The notes beneath the pieces were generated by a model. The model worked only from the letters and a program-made list of their open reading frames with translations. It did no database searches and had not been told where the DNA came from. This document shows, piece after piece, positions 8,661 to 15,780 of a stretch of 41,639 nt of DNA. The stretch spans positions 1 to 41,639 of the forward strand of contig JAQBPY010000032.1 in the NCBI GenBank assembly GCA_028287285.1. Direction: 5' to 3'. Positions within the stretch are counted from its first letter, which is position 1. Each line of letters begins with the position of its first letter. This DNA comes from Gemmatimonadota bacterium. Lineage in GTDB: Bacteria > Gemmatimonadota > Gemmatimonadetes > Gemmatimonadales > Gemmatimonadaceae. A program made the position numbers and the translations under genes.

Positions 8661-9974
8661 ATGCACATACCGATCGAGACCTTTCGTCTCCCCAACGGGC
8701 TGCTCTGCGTGCTGTCCGAGGACCATACCGCACCACTCGTCGCGGTCAATCTTTGGTATCACGTAGGCTCGGCAAATGAGCGCGCGGGGCGTACGGGGTT
8801 TGCCCACCTGTTCGAGCACATGCTCTTTCAAGGCTCGGCGAATGTCGGGTCGAACGAGCATTTCGAGTTCATTCAGCGTGCCGGCGGCACGCTCAACGGA
8901 TCCACCTGGCTCGATCGCACCAATTACTACGAAACCGTTCCGTCCAACCAGCTCGAGCTCACTCTGTGGCTCGAGGCGAACCGCATGGGCTATCTGCTGC
9001 CGGCCATGACGCAGGCCAAGCTCGACACCCAACGCGACGTGGTGCAGAACGAACGCCGCTGGTCCGTGGACAACCAACCGTACGGCACATGGTGGGAGCG
9101 GCTGCCGGCACTCTGTTTTCCGCCGCAGCACCCCTTTCACCACTCGCTCATTGGATCGTTTGCCGATCTGGATGCGGCGAGCCTCGAAGACATCTCGCTC
9201 TTCTTCTCCACGTATTACACGCCCGACAATGCAGTGCTCTCCATTGCCGGGGATTTTGATCCGGCCGAAGCGCGCGCGATGATCGAGCGGCACTTTGGCG
9301 GCATTCCCCGCGGCGCGGGCAAGCCACCGCTGCCGGAAATGTCGCTGCCCGAAACGTTCGGGGGCGCGCTGCGCGAAGTCGTGGCCGATGACGTGATGCT
9401 GCCGCGGCTCTTTCTTGCCGTTCGCTCGCCGGCCTTTGGCACGAACGAGTTTTACGCGGCGAGCGTGTGCGGCGCGATACTCGGGCTCCGGAAAGGCAGC
9501 CGGCTGCACAAGGCACTCGTGCGGGAGCAACAGGTTGCGGCCGAAGCAACGGCCTTTACCTATGACCTCGCCAAGGGAGCGGATCTGCTCGTGCTCGATG
9601 TCACGGCGCGCCCGGAAACGACAGTCGAGCAGCTCGAAGCTGCCGTCGCGGAGCAGCTGGATCTGTTGATCGAAAACGGAGTGACGAATGATGAAATCGC
9701 CCGTGCCGTCACGCTCATCGAAACCGCAATGGTGGAAGCCTTGCAGTCGGCCGGCGATCGTGCGGACAAGCTGTCCATGTTCGCTACGTACTTTGGTGAT
9801 CCTACTGTGGTGAACGAGCAATCTGCCCGCTACCAGGCCGTAACGACAGAACAGGTCAATGCCTTTGCGAGAAAGCGCCTCGTGCCCGAGAACAGGGCGA
9901 GCCTGATCTACGTGCCCCGTGAAGGACAGGAAGCCAACGAATCGAGCGACCTCGCGATGGCGGAGGCACCATGA
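8661..9974 (+). CDS. M16 zinc peptidase, catalytic subunit 2
   Basis: This 437-residue protein starts at the ATG at 8661 (MHIPIETFRLPNGLLCVLSED), 13 nt after the previous stop. An in-frame GTG at 8607 would overlap the upstream gene and adds nothing recognisable. HxxEH is intact in TGFAHLFEHMLF, followed by VVQNERRWSVDN with the third zinc ligand. There is no signal peptide, unlike catalytic subunit 1, so it may act in the cytoplasm. The close similarity to the first subunit (LDRTNYYETVPSN against NDRTNYYESMPSN) suggests duplication of an ancestral pair. Confidence 0.9.
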   Translation: MHIPIETFRLPNGLLCVLSEDHTAPLVAVNLWYHVGSANERAGRTGFAHLFEHMLFQGSANVGSNEHFEFIQRAGGTLNGSTWLDRTNYYETVPSNQLELTLWLEANRMGYLLPAMTQAKLDTQRDVVQNERRWSVDNQPYGTWWERLPALCFPPQHPFHHSLIGSFADLDAASLEDISLFFSTYYTPDNAVLSIAGDFDPAEARAMIERHFGGIPRGAGKPPLPEMSLPETFGGALREVVADDVMLPRLFLAVRSPAFGTNEFYAASVCGAILGLRKGSRLHKALVREQQVAAEATAFTYDLAKGADLLVLDVTARPETTVEQLEAAVAEQLDLLIENGVTNDEIARAVTLIETAMVEALQSAGDRADKLSMFATYFGDPTVVNEQSARYQAVTTEQVNAFARKRLVPENRASLIYVPREGQEANESSDLAMAEAP

Positions 9975-11353
9975 CGGCCGGCGCAGTGGCCAGCGCGCCC
10001 ACGGAGAAGCCGTTACCTGCCGCACCACGCGATTACCATTTCCCGCACTTTGAGCAGCGCACGCTTGCCAACGGCATTCGTGTCGTTGTTGCACCCGTAT
10101 CAAAGCTGCCGCTCGTGACGGTGCTCGCGCTCGTCGAAGCCGGGGCGTCCGTGGAGCAGCCAGGCAAACATGGTGTTGCCGCGCTCACCGCGCGCGCGTT
10201 GCTCGAGGGTGCCGCCGGCCGTGACGGCGTGGAGCTCACGGACCGGTTCGAGCGCATTGGCGCGTCCGTCGACGCGCACGCCGATTGGGACGTCGCCGCA
10301 GTGTCCCTGACGGCGATGAGCACCCATCTCGCGGATGCACTTGGACTCGTGCGCGATCTCCTGCGCACGCCCACGTTCCCGGAGCGCGAAGTACAACGCC
10401 TGAAGGAAGAGCGGCTCACGGACCTGTTGCAGCTGCAGGCCGAGCCGCGTGGTCTTGCCGACGAGCAGTTCTCGCACGCCGTATACGACAGCTCGGCGCG
10501 GTATGCGGCTCCGGAAGCGGGCGACGCGCGCAGTGTTCGCGCCCTCACGCGCGACGACGTGATGTCATTCTACACTGCGCGCTATCTGCCGGGCGGTGTG
10601 ACGCTGATCTTTTCGGGCGACGTGACCACGGACGCCGCCGTTGCACTCACGGAATCCCTCTTCGGCGATTGGACGGGCGACATGCCCGCCGCAGCACCGG
10701 CGGGCATCGACGCCGTACAGTCGGGCAAGCTCGTGCGCGTGGTCGCAAAGGCCGATGCGCCGCAATCGGAAGTGCGTGTGGGACATGTAGGGCTCCCGCG
10801 CAACAATCCGAACTACTTTGACACGATGGTCATGAACGCGGTGCTTGGCGGGCTCTTTTCGTCACGCATCAACCTCAACCTGCGCGAGGTGCATGGGTAC
10901 ACCTACGGTGCATCGTCGGCGTTTGACTGGCGACGGGCGAACGGACCCTTCGTGGTGCATACGGCGGTCAAGAGCGACGTCACCGGACCGGCGGTCAGCG
11001 AGATCCTGCTCGAGATCGATCGCATGCGCACGGACGCCATCAGCGAGGACGAGCTCTCGCTCGCAACGAGCTACCTGGACGGTGTATTTCCCATTCGCTA
11101 CGAGACGACCATAGCCATTGCCGAGGCGCTCGCGAACATGATCGTGCACGAGTTGCCGAATGATTTCTTTGATGTCTACCGCTCCCGGGTGCGAGCCGTG
11201 ACCACGCAGGGGGTGCTTGCGGCCGCAAAGAGCCATCTCAAACCCGATCAATTGCGGATCGTCGTTGTTGGGGATCCGGCACAAATCACGGAACAGCTGA
11301 CAGTCGTCACCGGTGTGACACCAGAAGTGGTTACGGCCGAGGAGATCGCTTGA
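9971..11353 (+). CDS. M16 family protein, non-catalytic partner 2
   Basis: The 460-residue product begins with an ATGA overlap to catalytic subunit 2. The HxxEH position is replaced by GVAALTARALLEG, so it cannot bind the catalytic zinc. Shared M16 blocks include QRTLANGIRVVVAP, a helix ending in ALLEGAAGRDG, and NLREVHGYTYGASS near residue 310. It lacks an obvious signal peptide, in step with its partner. The whole set is two tandem catalytic/non-catalytic pairs, one exported and one apparently cytoplasmic. Confidence 0.88.
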   Translation: MTAGAVASAPTEKPLPAAPRDYHFPHFEQRTLANGIRVVVAPVSKLPLVTVLALVEAGASVEQPGKHGVAALTARALLEGAAGRDGVELTDRFERIGASVDAHADWDVAAVSLTAMSTHLADALGLVRDLLRTPTFPEREVQRLKEERLTDLLQLQAEPRGLADEQFSHAVYDSSARYAAPEAGDARSVRALTRDDVMSFYTARYLPGGVTLIFSGDVTTDAAVALTESLFGDWTGDMPAAAPAGIDAVQSGKLVRVVAKADAPQSEVRVGHVGLPRNNPNYFDTMVMNAVLGGLFSSRINLNLREVHGYTYGASSAFDWRRANGPFVVHTAVKSDVTGPAVSEILLEIDRMRTDAISEDELSLATSYLDGVFPIRYETTIAIAEALANMIVHELPNDFFDVYRSRVRAVTTQGVLAAAKSHLKPDQLRIVVVGDPAQITEQLTVVTGVTPEVVTAEEIA

Positions 11354-11961
11354 CGGCACCAAAGCAGGGCCCGAAGGTGGTAACGTCAGAGGACCTGCGC
11401 GCCACCAAGCGCGCGACCATCACGGACGCGCAGGTGGACACCATCGAGGTCTACGCGGGAAAGATCTTCACACTCAACCGCGACACGGTGCGTTTCCCGG
11501 ATGGATCAACCGGTGAGCTGCACATCGCGCGGCACCCGGGGGCGTCGGCGGTCATTCCGTTTCTGAGCGGCCCGTTGGGCGATGAACCGCAGGTATTGAT
11601 GATCCGGCAATACCGGTATGCTGTCGGAGGCTACATCTACGAGATCCCCGCAGGGCGGCTGGACTGTGACGAGACGCCCATGGAGTGTGCCGCCCGCGAG
11701 CTCAAGGAAGAGACCGGCTGTACGGCGGATCACATCGAGCCGCTCACGAGCATGCTCACCACGCCAGGATTCACGGATGAGGTCATCCATCTCTTCATGG
11801 CCACCGGGCTCACCCATGGCGAGCCCAACCGTGAAGCGGATGAGTTCGTCGAGTTGGTGGTGATGCGGCTCTCCGAGGCGCTGGAAAAGATCTCGACTGG
11901 GGAGATCATTGACGGAAAGACCGCGCTGGCCTTGCTGTTCGCGGCAGGATTCAAGACGTAG
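11350..11961 (+). CDS. Nudix hydrolase, ADP-ribose pyrophosphatase-like
   Basis: The 203-residue protein starts at a TTG at 11350 that overlaps the previous stop (TTGA); no better start is in frame. The Nudix box is complete: G-R-L-D-C-D-E at the front, then RELKEETG with the metal-binding glutamates. The segment before it (QVLMIRQYRYAVGGYIYEIPAG) is typical of the ADP-ribose pyrophosphatase (NudF) branch, which splits ADP-ribose into AMP and ribose 5-phosphate. It is the last gene of the M16 operon by spacing, although a functional link is not obvious. Confidence 0.87.
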   Translation: MTAPKQGPKVVTSEDLRATKRATITDAQVDTIEVYAGKIFTLNRDTVRFPDGSTGELHIARHPGASAVIPFLSGPLGDEPQVLMIRQYRYAVGGYIYEIPAGRLDCDETPMECAARELKEETGCTADHIEPLTSMLTTPGFTDEVIHLFMATGLTHGEPNREADEFVELVVMRLSEALEKISTGEIIDGKTALALLFAAGFKT

Positions 11962-12244
11962 ACAAGCATCTCTGCCAGAACGACAACCTCTCTGCCTCCG
12001 GCTGTGTCAAAAGTGGACACTGGCCGGGGGCAGTTTCACTTTATGTACCCAAAAGAGGACGGCCGCGAACTGCCCGGAATTGAGACACAGGGGGAAATTG
12101 CCTGTAAGTGTCTGTACATCAAGCACTTACGAAATGTTCTCTAATTGATGGAACTCGGCACCACTCCTGCTTTTAATGAGGCCGAGAGCAGATGAATCGA
12201 ATCCTGAATGTTGAGCGTACCCTGTTTCAGGGGACCTGGAGGAT
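11962..12244. other. 283-bp intergenic region before the ECF sigma gene
   Basis: It contains a short dyad (GTGTC at 12004-12008, GACAC at 12016-12020). A looser inverted repeat lies between about 12022 (CCGGGGGCAGTT) and 12080 (AACTGCCCGG), which could fold into a hairpin with a long loop. A candidate ECF-type promoter and a ribosome binding site follow. No coding region is supported. Confidence 0.45.
12150..12177 (+). promoter_or_regulatory. possible ECF-type autoregulated promoter
   Basis: GGAAC at 12150-12154, 16 nt, then TTTTAAT at 12171-12177. Many ECF sigma factors recognise a GGAAC -35 and drive their own gene, which starts about 70 nt further on. The -10 part is not diagnostic, so this is a weak call. 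Confidence 0.25.
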
Positions 12245-12886
12245 ATGACAATGGCTACCATCGCAACGAAGCGAATCGCCGACCGTGCACCGACCATCCG
12301 CGAGCAGCTGCACGCCATGGACGATGCGGACATCGTCACGTCCTTCCTGGGCGGGGAAGAGCGCGCATTCCAGGAACTCGTGGAACGCTACCAGACGCGT
12401 CTCCTCAACTTCATCTATCGCACCATCGGTGACCGCGAAAAGGCTGAGGACCTCGTGCAGGAGGTGTTCATCCGCGTGTACCGCCACCTGCATCGCTTCG
12501 ACCGCTCGAAGAAGTTCTCAACGTGGGCATACACGATCGCGTCGAACCTGGCCAAGAACGAGCTGCGCAACCGCTCGCGCAATCCGCTGGTGCTGTTCCA
12601 GACGATTCAAGGCAACTGGGATGACGACGAGCGCCCGCTGCAGTTCGAGGACACCACGGCACGCCCGGATGACCTGTTCCGCAAGCGCCACCTGCGCGAG
12701 CTGGTGGAAGACACGGTCGCGAAGCTCCCGGAGCACCACCGCCAGGTATTCGTGCTCCGTGAGCTGGAAGGCAAGTCGTACGAGGAGATCGCGGAAATCA
12801 CGGACTGCAACCTGGGAACGGTGAAATCGCGGCTGAACCGGGCACGGAACGCGTTCGCAGAGATTATTGAGCCATTTGTGGACTAG
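12245..12886 (+). CDS. ECF-family RNA polymerase sigma factor (RpoE-like)
   Basis: The 213-residue protein starts at the ATG at 12245 with GGAGGA 2-3 nt in front. Region 2 is clear (LVERYQTRLLNFIYR, DREKAEDLVQEVFIRVY, FSTWAYTIASNLAKNELR) and so is region 4 (LPEHHRQVFVLRELEGKSYEEIAE, LGTVKSRLNRAR). Nothing else is fused to it. The next gene encodes a membrane protein with a zinc anti-sigma motif, so the activity is probably held in check by that partner. A repeat-rich gap of about 200 bp separates the two. The signal it responds to is not evident. Confidence 0.92.
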   Translation: MTMATIATKRIADRAPTIREQLHAMDDADIVTSFLGGEERAFQELVERYQTRLLNFIYRTIGDREKAEDLVQEVFIRVYRHLHRFDRSKKFSTWAYTIASNLAKNELRNRSRNPLVLFQTIQGNWDDDERPLQFEDTTARPDDLFRKRHLRELVEDTVAKLPEHHRQVFVLRELEGKSYEEIAEITDCNLGTVKSRLNRARNAFAEIIEPFVD

Positions 12887-12890
12887 GCGG

Positions 12891-13009
12891 TGGGTCGGTC
12901 AGTCGGTCAGTCGGTCAGTCGGTCGGTCAGTCACGGTCGGGTGCCAAATGGTATCCCGGCCGTCTTGCCGTCAGACTCACCGACTGACCGACTCACCGAC
13001 TCACCGACT
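12891..13009. repeat. GGTCAGTC tandem repeats in inverted arrangement, copy A
   Basis: Directly after the sigma-factor stop, about 40 bp of (GGTCAGTC)n is followed by about 37 bp of spacer and then about 38 bp of the complementary unit (CCGACTGA/CCGACTCA). The RNA could fold into a long hairpin with a few C/G mismatches and may act as a terminator or attenuator between the sigma and anti-sigma genes. The same units occur at 20221-20494. Confidence 0.7.
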
Positions 13010-13083
13010 ACCTTGGGAACAGCCTACCCCACCCGCGTGTACGGAGGGCAGCAGAACGCAGCCCCTATCCAGTAGCCAGCCTC

Positions 13084-13626
13084 ATGAATTGTCGGGAGTT
13101 CCGGCGCAAGCACGACGCATACATCGACGACACGCTCAGCGGCGTTGATCTCGATGGCATGGCCAATCACCGCCGGCTGTGTGATGCATGCTCCCAGCTC
13201 GATACGCGCGTTCGCCGGGCCTTGCTGCTCGCCCGGAACATGCCAACCATTCAGCCGTCGTCGGACTTTGCGGGGCGGCTCCAGGCACGGCTGACCGAGG
13301 AGCGTGCCTCACTGCAGCTGGCAAAACAGCTCCACAGCGTGGAAGACGGGCTCCGTGCGCGCCCGCTCTCGGTGAGCACATATGCGATCATCGCGGCGGG
13401 TGTCCTCGCCGCCGCCGGCCTCGCCGGTGCGGCCACTCGCATCCGCGCGCATGACAATGTCATCCTGCTCACGCCCGTGATTGCCTCCATGCCGGAGCCT
13501 GAGCGCGCTGGCCTCACGGTGCCCACACTGGTTGCGGCGATGCCGGCCGGAATGCCCATCTGGCCTGCGGTGTTCGTCGCCCAGCAGGCGCCGTGGCACT
13601 TCGCCAGCGATACCACCGGGCCATAG
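13084..13626 (+). CDS. putative zinc anti-sigma factor, membrane-anchored
   Basis: The product has 180 residues. The N-terminal part has H29-x3-C33-x2-C36 (HRRLCDAC), the core of the ZAS/zf-HC2 anti-sigma domain. An early Cys3 (MNCREF) and a helix (RVRRALLLARNMP) follow the usual order. A transmembrane helix spans about residues 99-118 (TYAIIAAGVLAAAGLAGAAT). Its place immediately after the ECF gene supports a role as the cognate anti-sigma factor. The C-terminal periplasmic part is short, Pro/Ala-rich and has no recognised sensor domain. Confidence 0.75.
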   Translation: MNCREFRRKHDAYIDDTLSGVDLDGMANHRRLCDACSQLDTRVRRALLLARNMPTIQPSSDFAGRLQARLTEERASLQLAKQLHSVEDGLRARPLSVSTYAIIAAGVLAAAGLAGAATRIRAHDNVILLTPVIASMPEPERAGLTVPTLVAAMPAGMPIWPAVFVAQQAPWHFASDTTGP

Positions 13627-13651
13627 ACGGGAAATCGACGCCGCGGGGCCG

Positions 13652-13663
13652 TATATTCCTCGC
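13652..13663 (+). promoter_or_regulatory. leaderless -10 box for holA
   Basis: TATATT at 13652-13657 is followed by 6 nt and the ATG at 13664. It is the closest match to a consensus -10 among the leaderless candidates here. No Shine-Dalgarno sequence lies between the box and the ATG. Confidence 0.5.
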
Positions 13664-14716
13664 ATGGCGTCTGCCGGAGAGAAAACGCTGCAAGCTGCGC
13701 TGAAAAAGCGCGAATTCGACCCCGTCTACTACTTCTACGGGGACGATGATTTTCTCAAGGACGGCAAGGTCAGGGAAATCGTCGACGTCGCCGTGGATCC
13801 CGCGACGCGAGACTTCAACTTCGACCAGCGCCGAGGCGCGGAGCTGGACGCCGAGGCGCTCGATTCGTTGTTGAGCACTCCGCCCATGCTCGCCGAACGC
13901 CGCATCGCGATCATTCGCGACGTGGACAAGCTCAAGAAAGACGCCCGCAAGTTTCTTGACGGCTACCTGAAGCGGCCGGCCACGGACATGCTCCTGCTGC
14001 TCGTGTCGCCGTGTGGCATCAAGGCCGACAAGGGTCTCACCGACCACTCCACGTCCGTTGAATTCGCACCGCTCAGCGGCGATCGCGTGGCCAGGTGGGT
14101 GACGTATCACGTGGAGACGGTGCTCGAGCGATCGATAGCGCCAGGCGCAGTCTCGCTCCTGGTGGAAGCCGCGGGAGACGAACTCGCACAGCTTGCCGTC
14201 GAGCTGGAAAAGCTCGCGAGCTTCTCCGATGGAGAGATCACCGAACAGGCGGTATCGGCGGTCGTGGGCGTTCGGCGGGGAGAAACAGCGGGCGATCTCC
14301 TCGACGCCATTGGCGCGCGCGATGCTGCACGAGCGCTCGAGCTGTTGCCCGGCGTGCTGCAACAGCCAAAGGTGAATGCCGTTACGCTCGTGATGAGCCT
14401 CGCGACGCAGATGCTGGCCTTTGCCTACGGCGAAGCGGCACGCGCCCGCGGCGTGCCGGCGCGAAATCTCTACAACGAATACATGAACCTTCTCAAGGAG
14501 ACGGGTGCGTTTCCCGGTCGTCCATGGGGAGAGGCCGTCAATGCGTGGTCGAAACACTCCGAGCAGTGGACGGCGGAACAGCTCGACAGCGCACTCGCTA
14601 CTCTCCTTACAGCCGACGAGCAGTTGAAGGACACGAGAGTCTCGTCGGACGAGCAGATGCTCACCTCCCTCGTGCTCGCGCTGTGCGGTGCCGGCGCAGC
14701 TCGGCGAGCGGCGTGA
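13664..14716 (+). CDS. holA: DNA polymerase III delta subunit
   Basis: The 350-residue clamp-loader subunit opens the beta clamp and loads it on DNA. Its N-terminus has the family signature (FDPVYYFYGDDDFLKDGKVREIVD), followed by the stretch LLSTPPMLAERRIAIIRDVDKLKKD and a C-terminal collar domain (EQLKDTRVSSDEQMLTSLVLAL). The start at 13664 fits the length and the TATATT box 6 nt upstream. A longer frame exists upstream but runs through the anti-sigma gene. It probably shares a transcript with the SPOR gene and mutS. Confidence 0.85.
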   Translation: MASAGEKTLQAALKKREFDPVYYFYGDDDFLKDGKVREIVDVAVDPATRDFNFDQRRGAELDAEALDSLLSTPPMLAERRIAIIRDVDKLKKDARKFLDGYLKRPATDMLLLLVSPCGIKADKGLTDHSTSVEFAPLSGDRVARWVTYHVETVLERSIAPGAVSLLVEAAGDELAQLAVELEKLASFSDGEITEQAVSAVVGVRRGETAGDLLDAIGARDAARALELLPGVLQQPKVNAVTLVMSLATQMLAFAYGEAARARGVPARNLYNEYMNLLKETGAFPGRPWGEAVNAWSKHSEQWTAEQLDSALATLLTADEQLKDTRVSSDEQMLTSLVLALCGAGAARRAA

Positions 14717-14739
14717 ACGAATCAACTTTCCCAGTCTCA

Positions 14740-15780
14740 ATGCGACGTCTTCTCCTGTTGTGTCTGTTGGCATGCTCTGCGCCTCTCCTGCATGCGCAGG
14801 CCCCAGCCGCCACCGCCTCTCCCCGCGACTCCATCTTCCGGCGCGCTCGGCGCATGGTGGGCGAAGGCAATGGCGTTGCCGGGCGTGCGCTCGTGGACTC
14901 GCTGCTGCGGCTCGAGGTGGAGGGCACCACGGCGTATGGCGATGCGCTCTACTGGCGCGGTGCGCTCGCGGAAACGGCACAGGAGGCGGAGCGCGACTAT
15001 CGTCGCGTGATCGTGGAGTATCCGCTGTCGTACTATGCCGACGACGCGCTGCTGGCCATTGCCGAGTTGGAGCAGGCACGCGGTGACCGCGCGGGGGCGT
15101 TGCAGCACATGCTGCGCTTCGTCCGTGAGCATCCGGTGAGCGCCATGCGCAGCACCGCGGCGCTTGCCGCCGCGGGCCTCGCGTTCGACCAGCGCGATAC
15201 GCGAACGGGCTGTGCGATGATCACGGAGGCGCGGGCGTCGGCCGCCGCAAAGGACGTGGAGCAGAAGAACAAGATCGACTACTATGCGTCGCGGTACGCC
15301 TGCTCCGCGGTTGATGCACAGGCGGCCACGCAGGTAGCTGTTACGCCACCGCGCGATACCGTCATGCCGCCGCCTGTTGTTCCAGCACCCGTCAAGATCA
15401 CAAAGCCCGTAAAGCCGCCGGCTGTAAAAACTCCAGTCGAAAAGAAACCGGCCGGAGTGGAAACCCCCGTCGTCGAGTCGCCGCCTGTTGTCGAGAAACC
15501 GGTCGCGGAAAAGCCGGTGCCGGCGGCAAAGCCACACGGCATCTACACCATACAGCTCGCGGCATTCAATACGCAGGCTGAAGCGGAGCGGCTGGTGGCA
15601 GCGCTCGCAAAGCGCGATGTGCCGGCGCGCGTAAGTGGAACATCGAAGCCCTTCCGGGTGCGGCTCGATTTCTATCCAACACGCGCCGCCGCGGCGGCAG
15701 AAGTGGCCGCGCTCAAGGCACGCGGCATCATTTCATTCGTTACGACCGAGGAGCCGCCACCGCAGGCGAAGACGCCGTGA
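14740..15780 (+). CDS. SPOR-domain protein with tetratricopeptide-like region (exported)
   Basis: The 346-residue product starts with a signal peptide (MRRLLLLCLLACSAPLLHAQ). An in-frame GTG at 14713 that overlaps the holA stop is an alternative start. The region from about 25 to 190 is helical and repeat-like (YGDALYWRGALAETAQEAERDYRRV, YYADDALLAIAELEQARGDR), as in CpoB/YbgF-type proteins. A Pro/Lys/Val-rich linker (about 205-265) leads to a C-terminal SPOR domain (GIYTIQLAAFNTQAEAERLVAAL). SPOR domains bind septal peptidoglycan with stripped stem peptides, so a role at the division site or outer envelope is likely. Confidence 0.8.
   Translation: MRRLLLLCLLACSAPLLHAQAPAATASPRDSIFRRARRMVGEGNGVAGRALVDSLLRLEVEGTTAYGDALYWRGALAETAQEAERDYRRVIVEYPLSYYADDALLAIAELEQARGDRAGALQHMLRFVREHPVSAMRSTAALAAAGLAFDQRDTRTGCAMITEARASAAAKDVEQKNKIDYYASRYACSAVDAQAATQVAVTPPRDTVMPPPVVPAPVKITKPVKPPAVKTPVEKKPAGVETPVVESPPVVEKPVAEKPVPAAKPHGIYTIQLAAFNTQAEAERLVAALAKRDVPARVSGTSKPFRVRLDFYPTRAAAAAEVAALKARGIISFVTTEEPPPQAKTP

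Noticed and set aside
8601..10103. 500-residue open frame on the minus strand
   Set aside because: It is antisense to the second catalytic M16 gene; the sequence is Arg/His-rich with no family motif, a shadow of high GC.
12004..12020. GTGTC/GACAC dyad as the end of an insertion sequence
   Set aside because: No matching second end and no transposase in the gap.
13514..15079. 521-residue minus-strand open frame
   Set aside because: It lies opposite holA and the SPOR gene, both with clear motifs; composition is typical of an antisense shadow.
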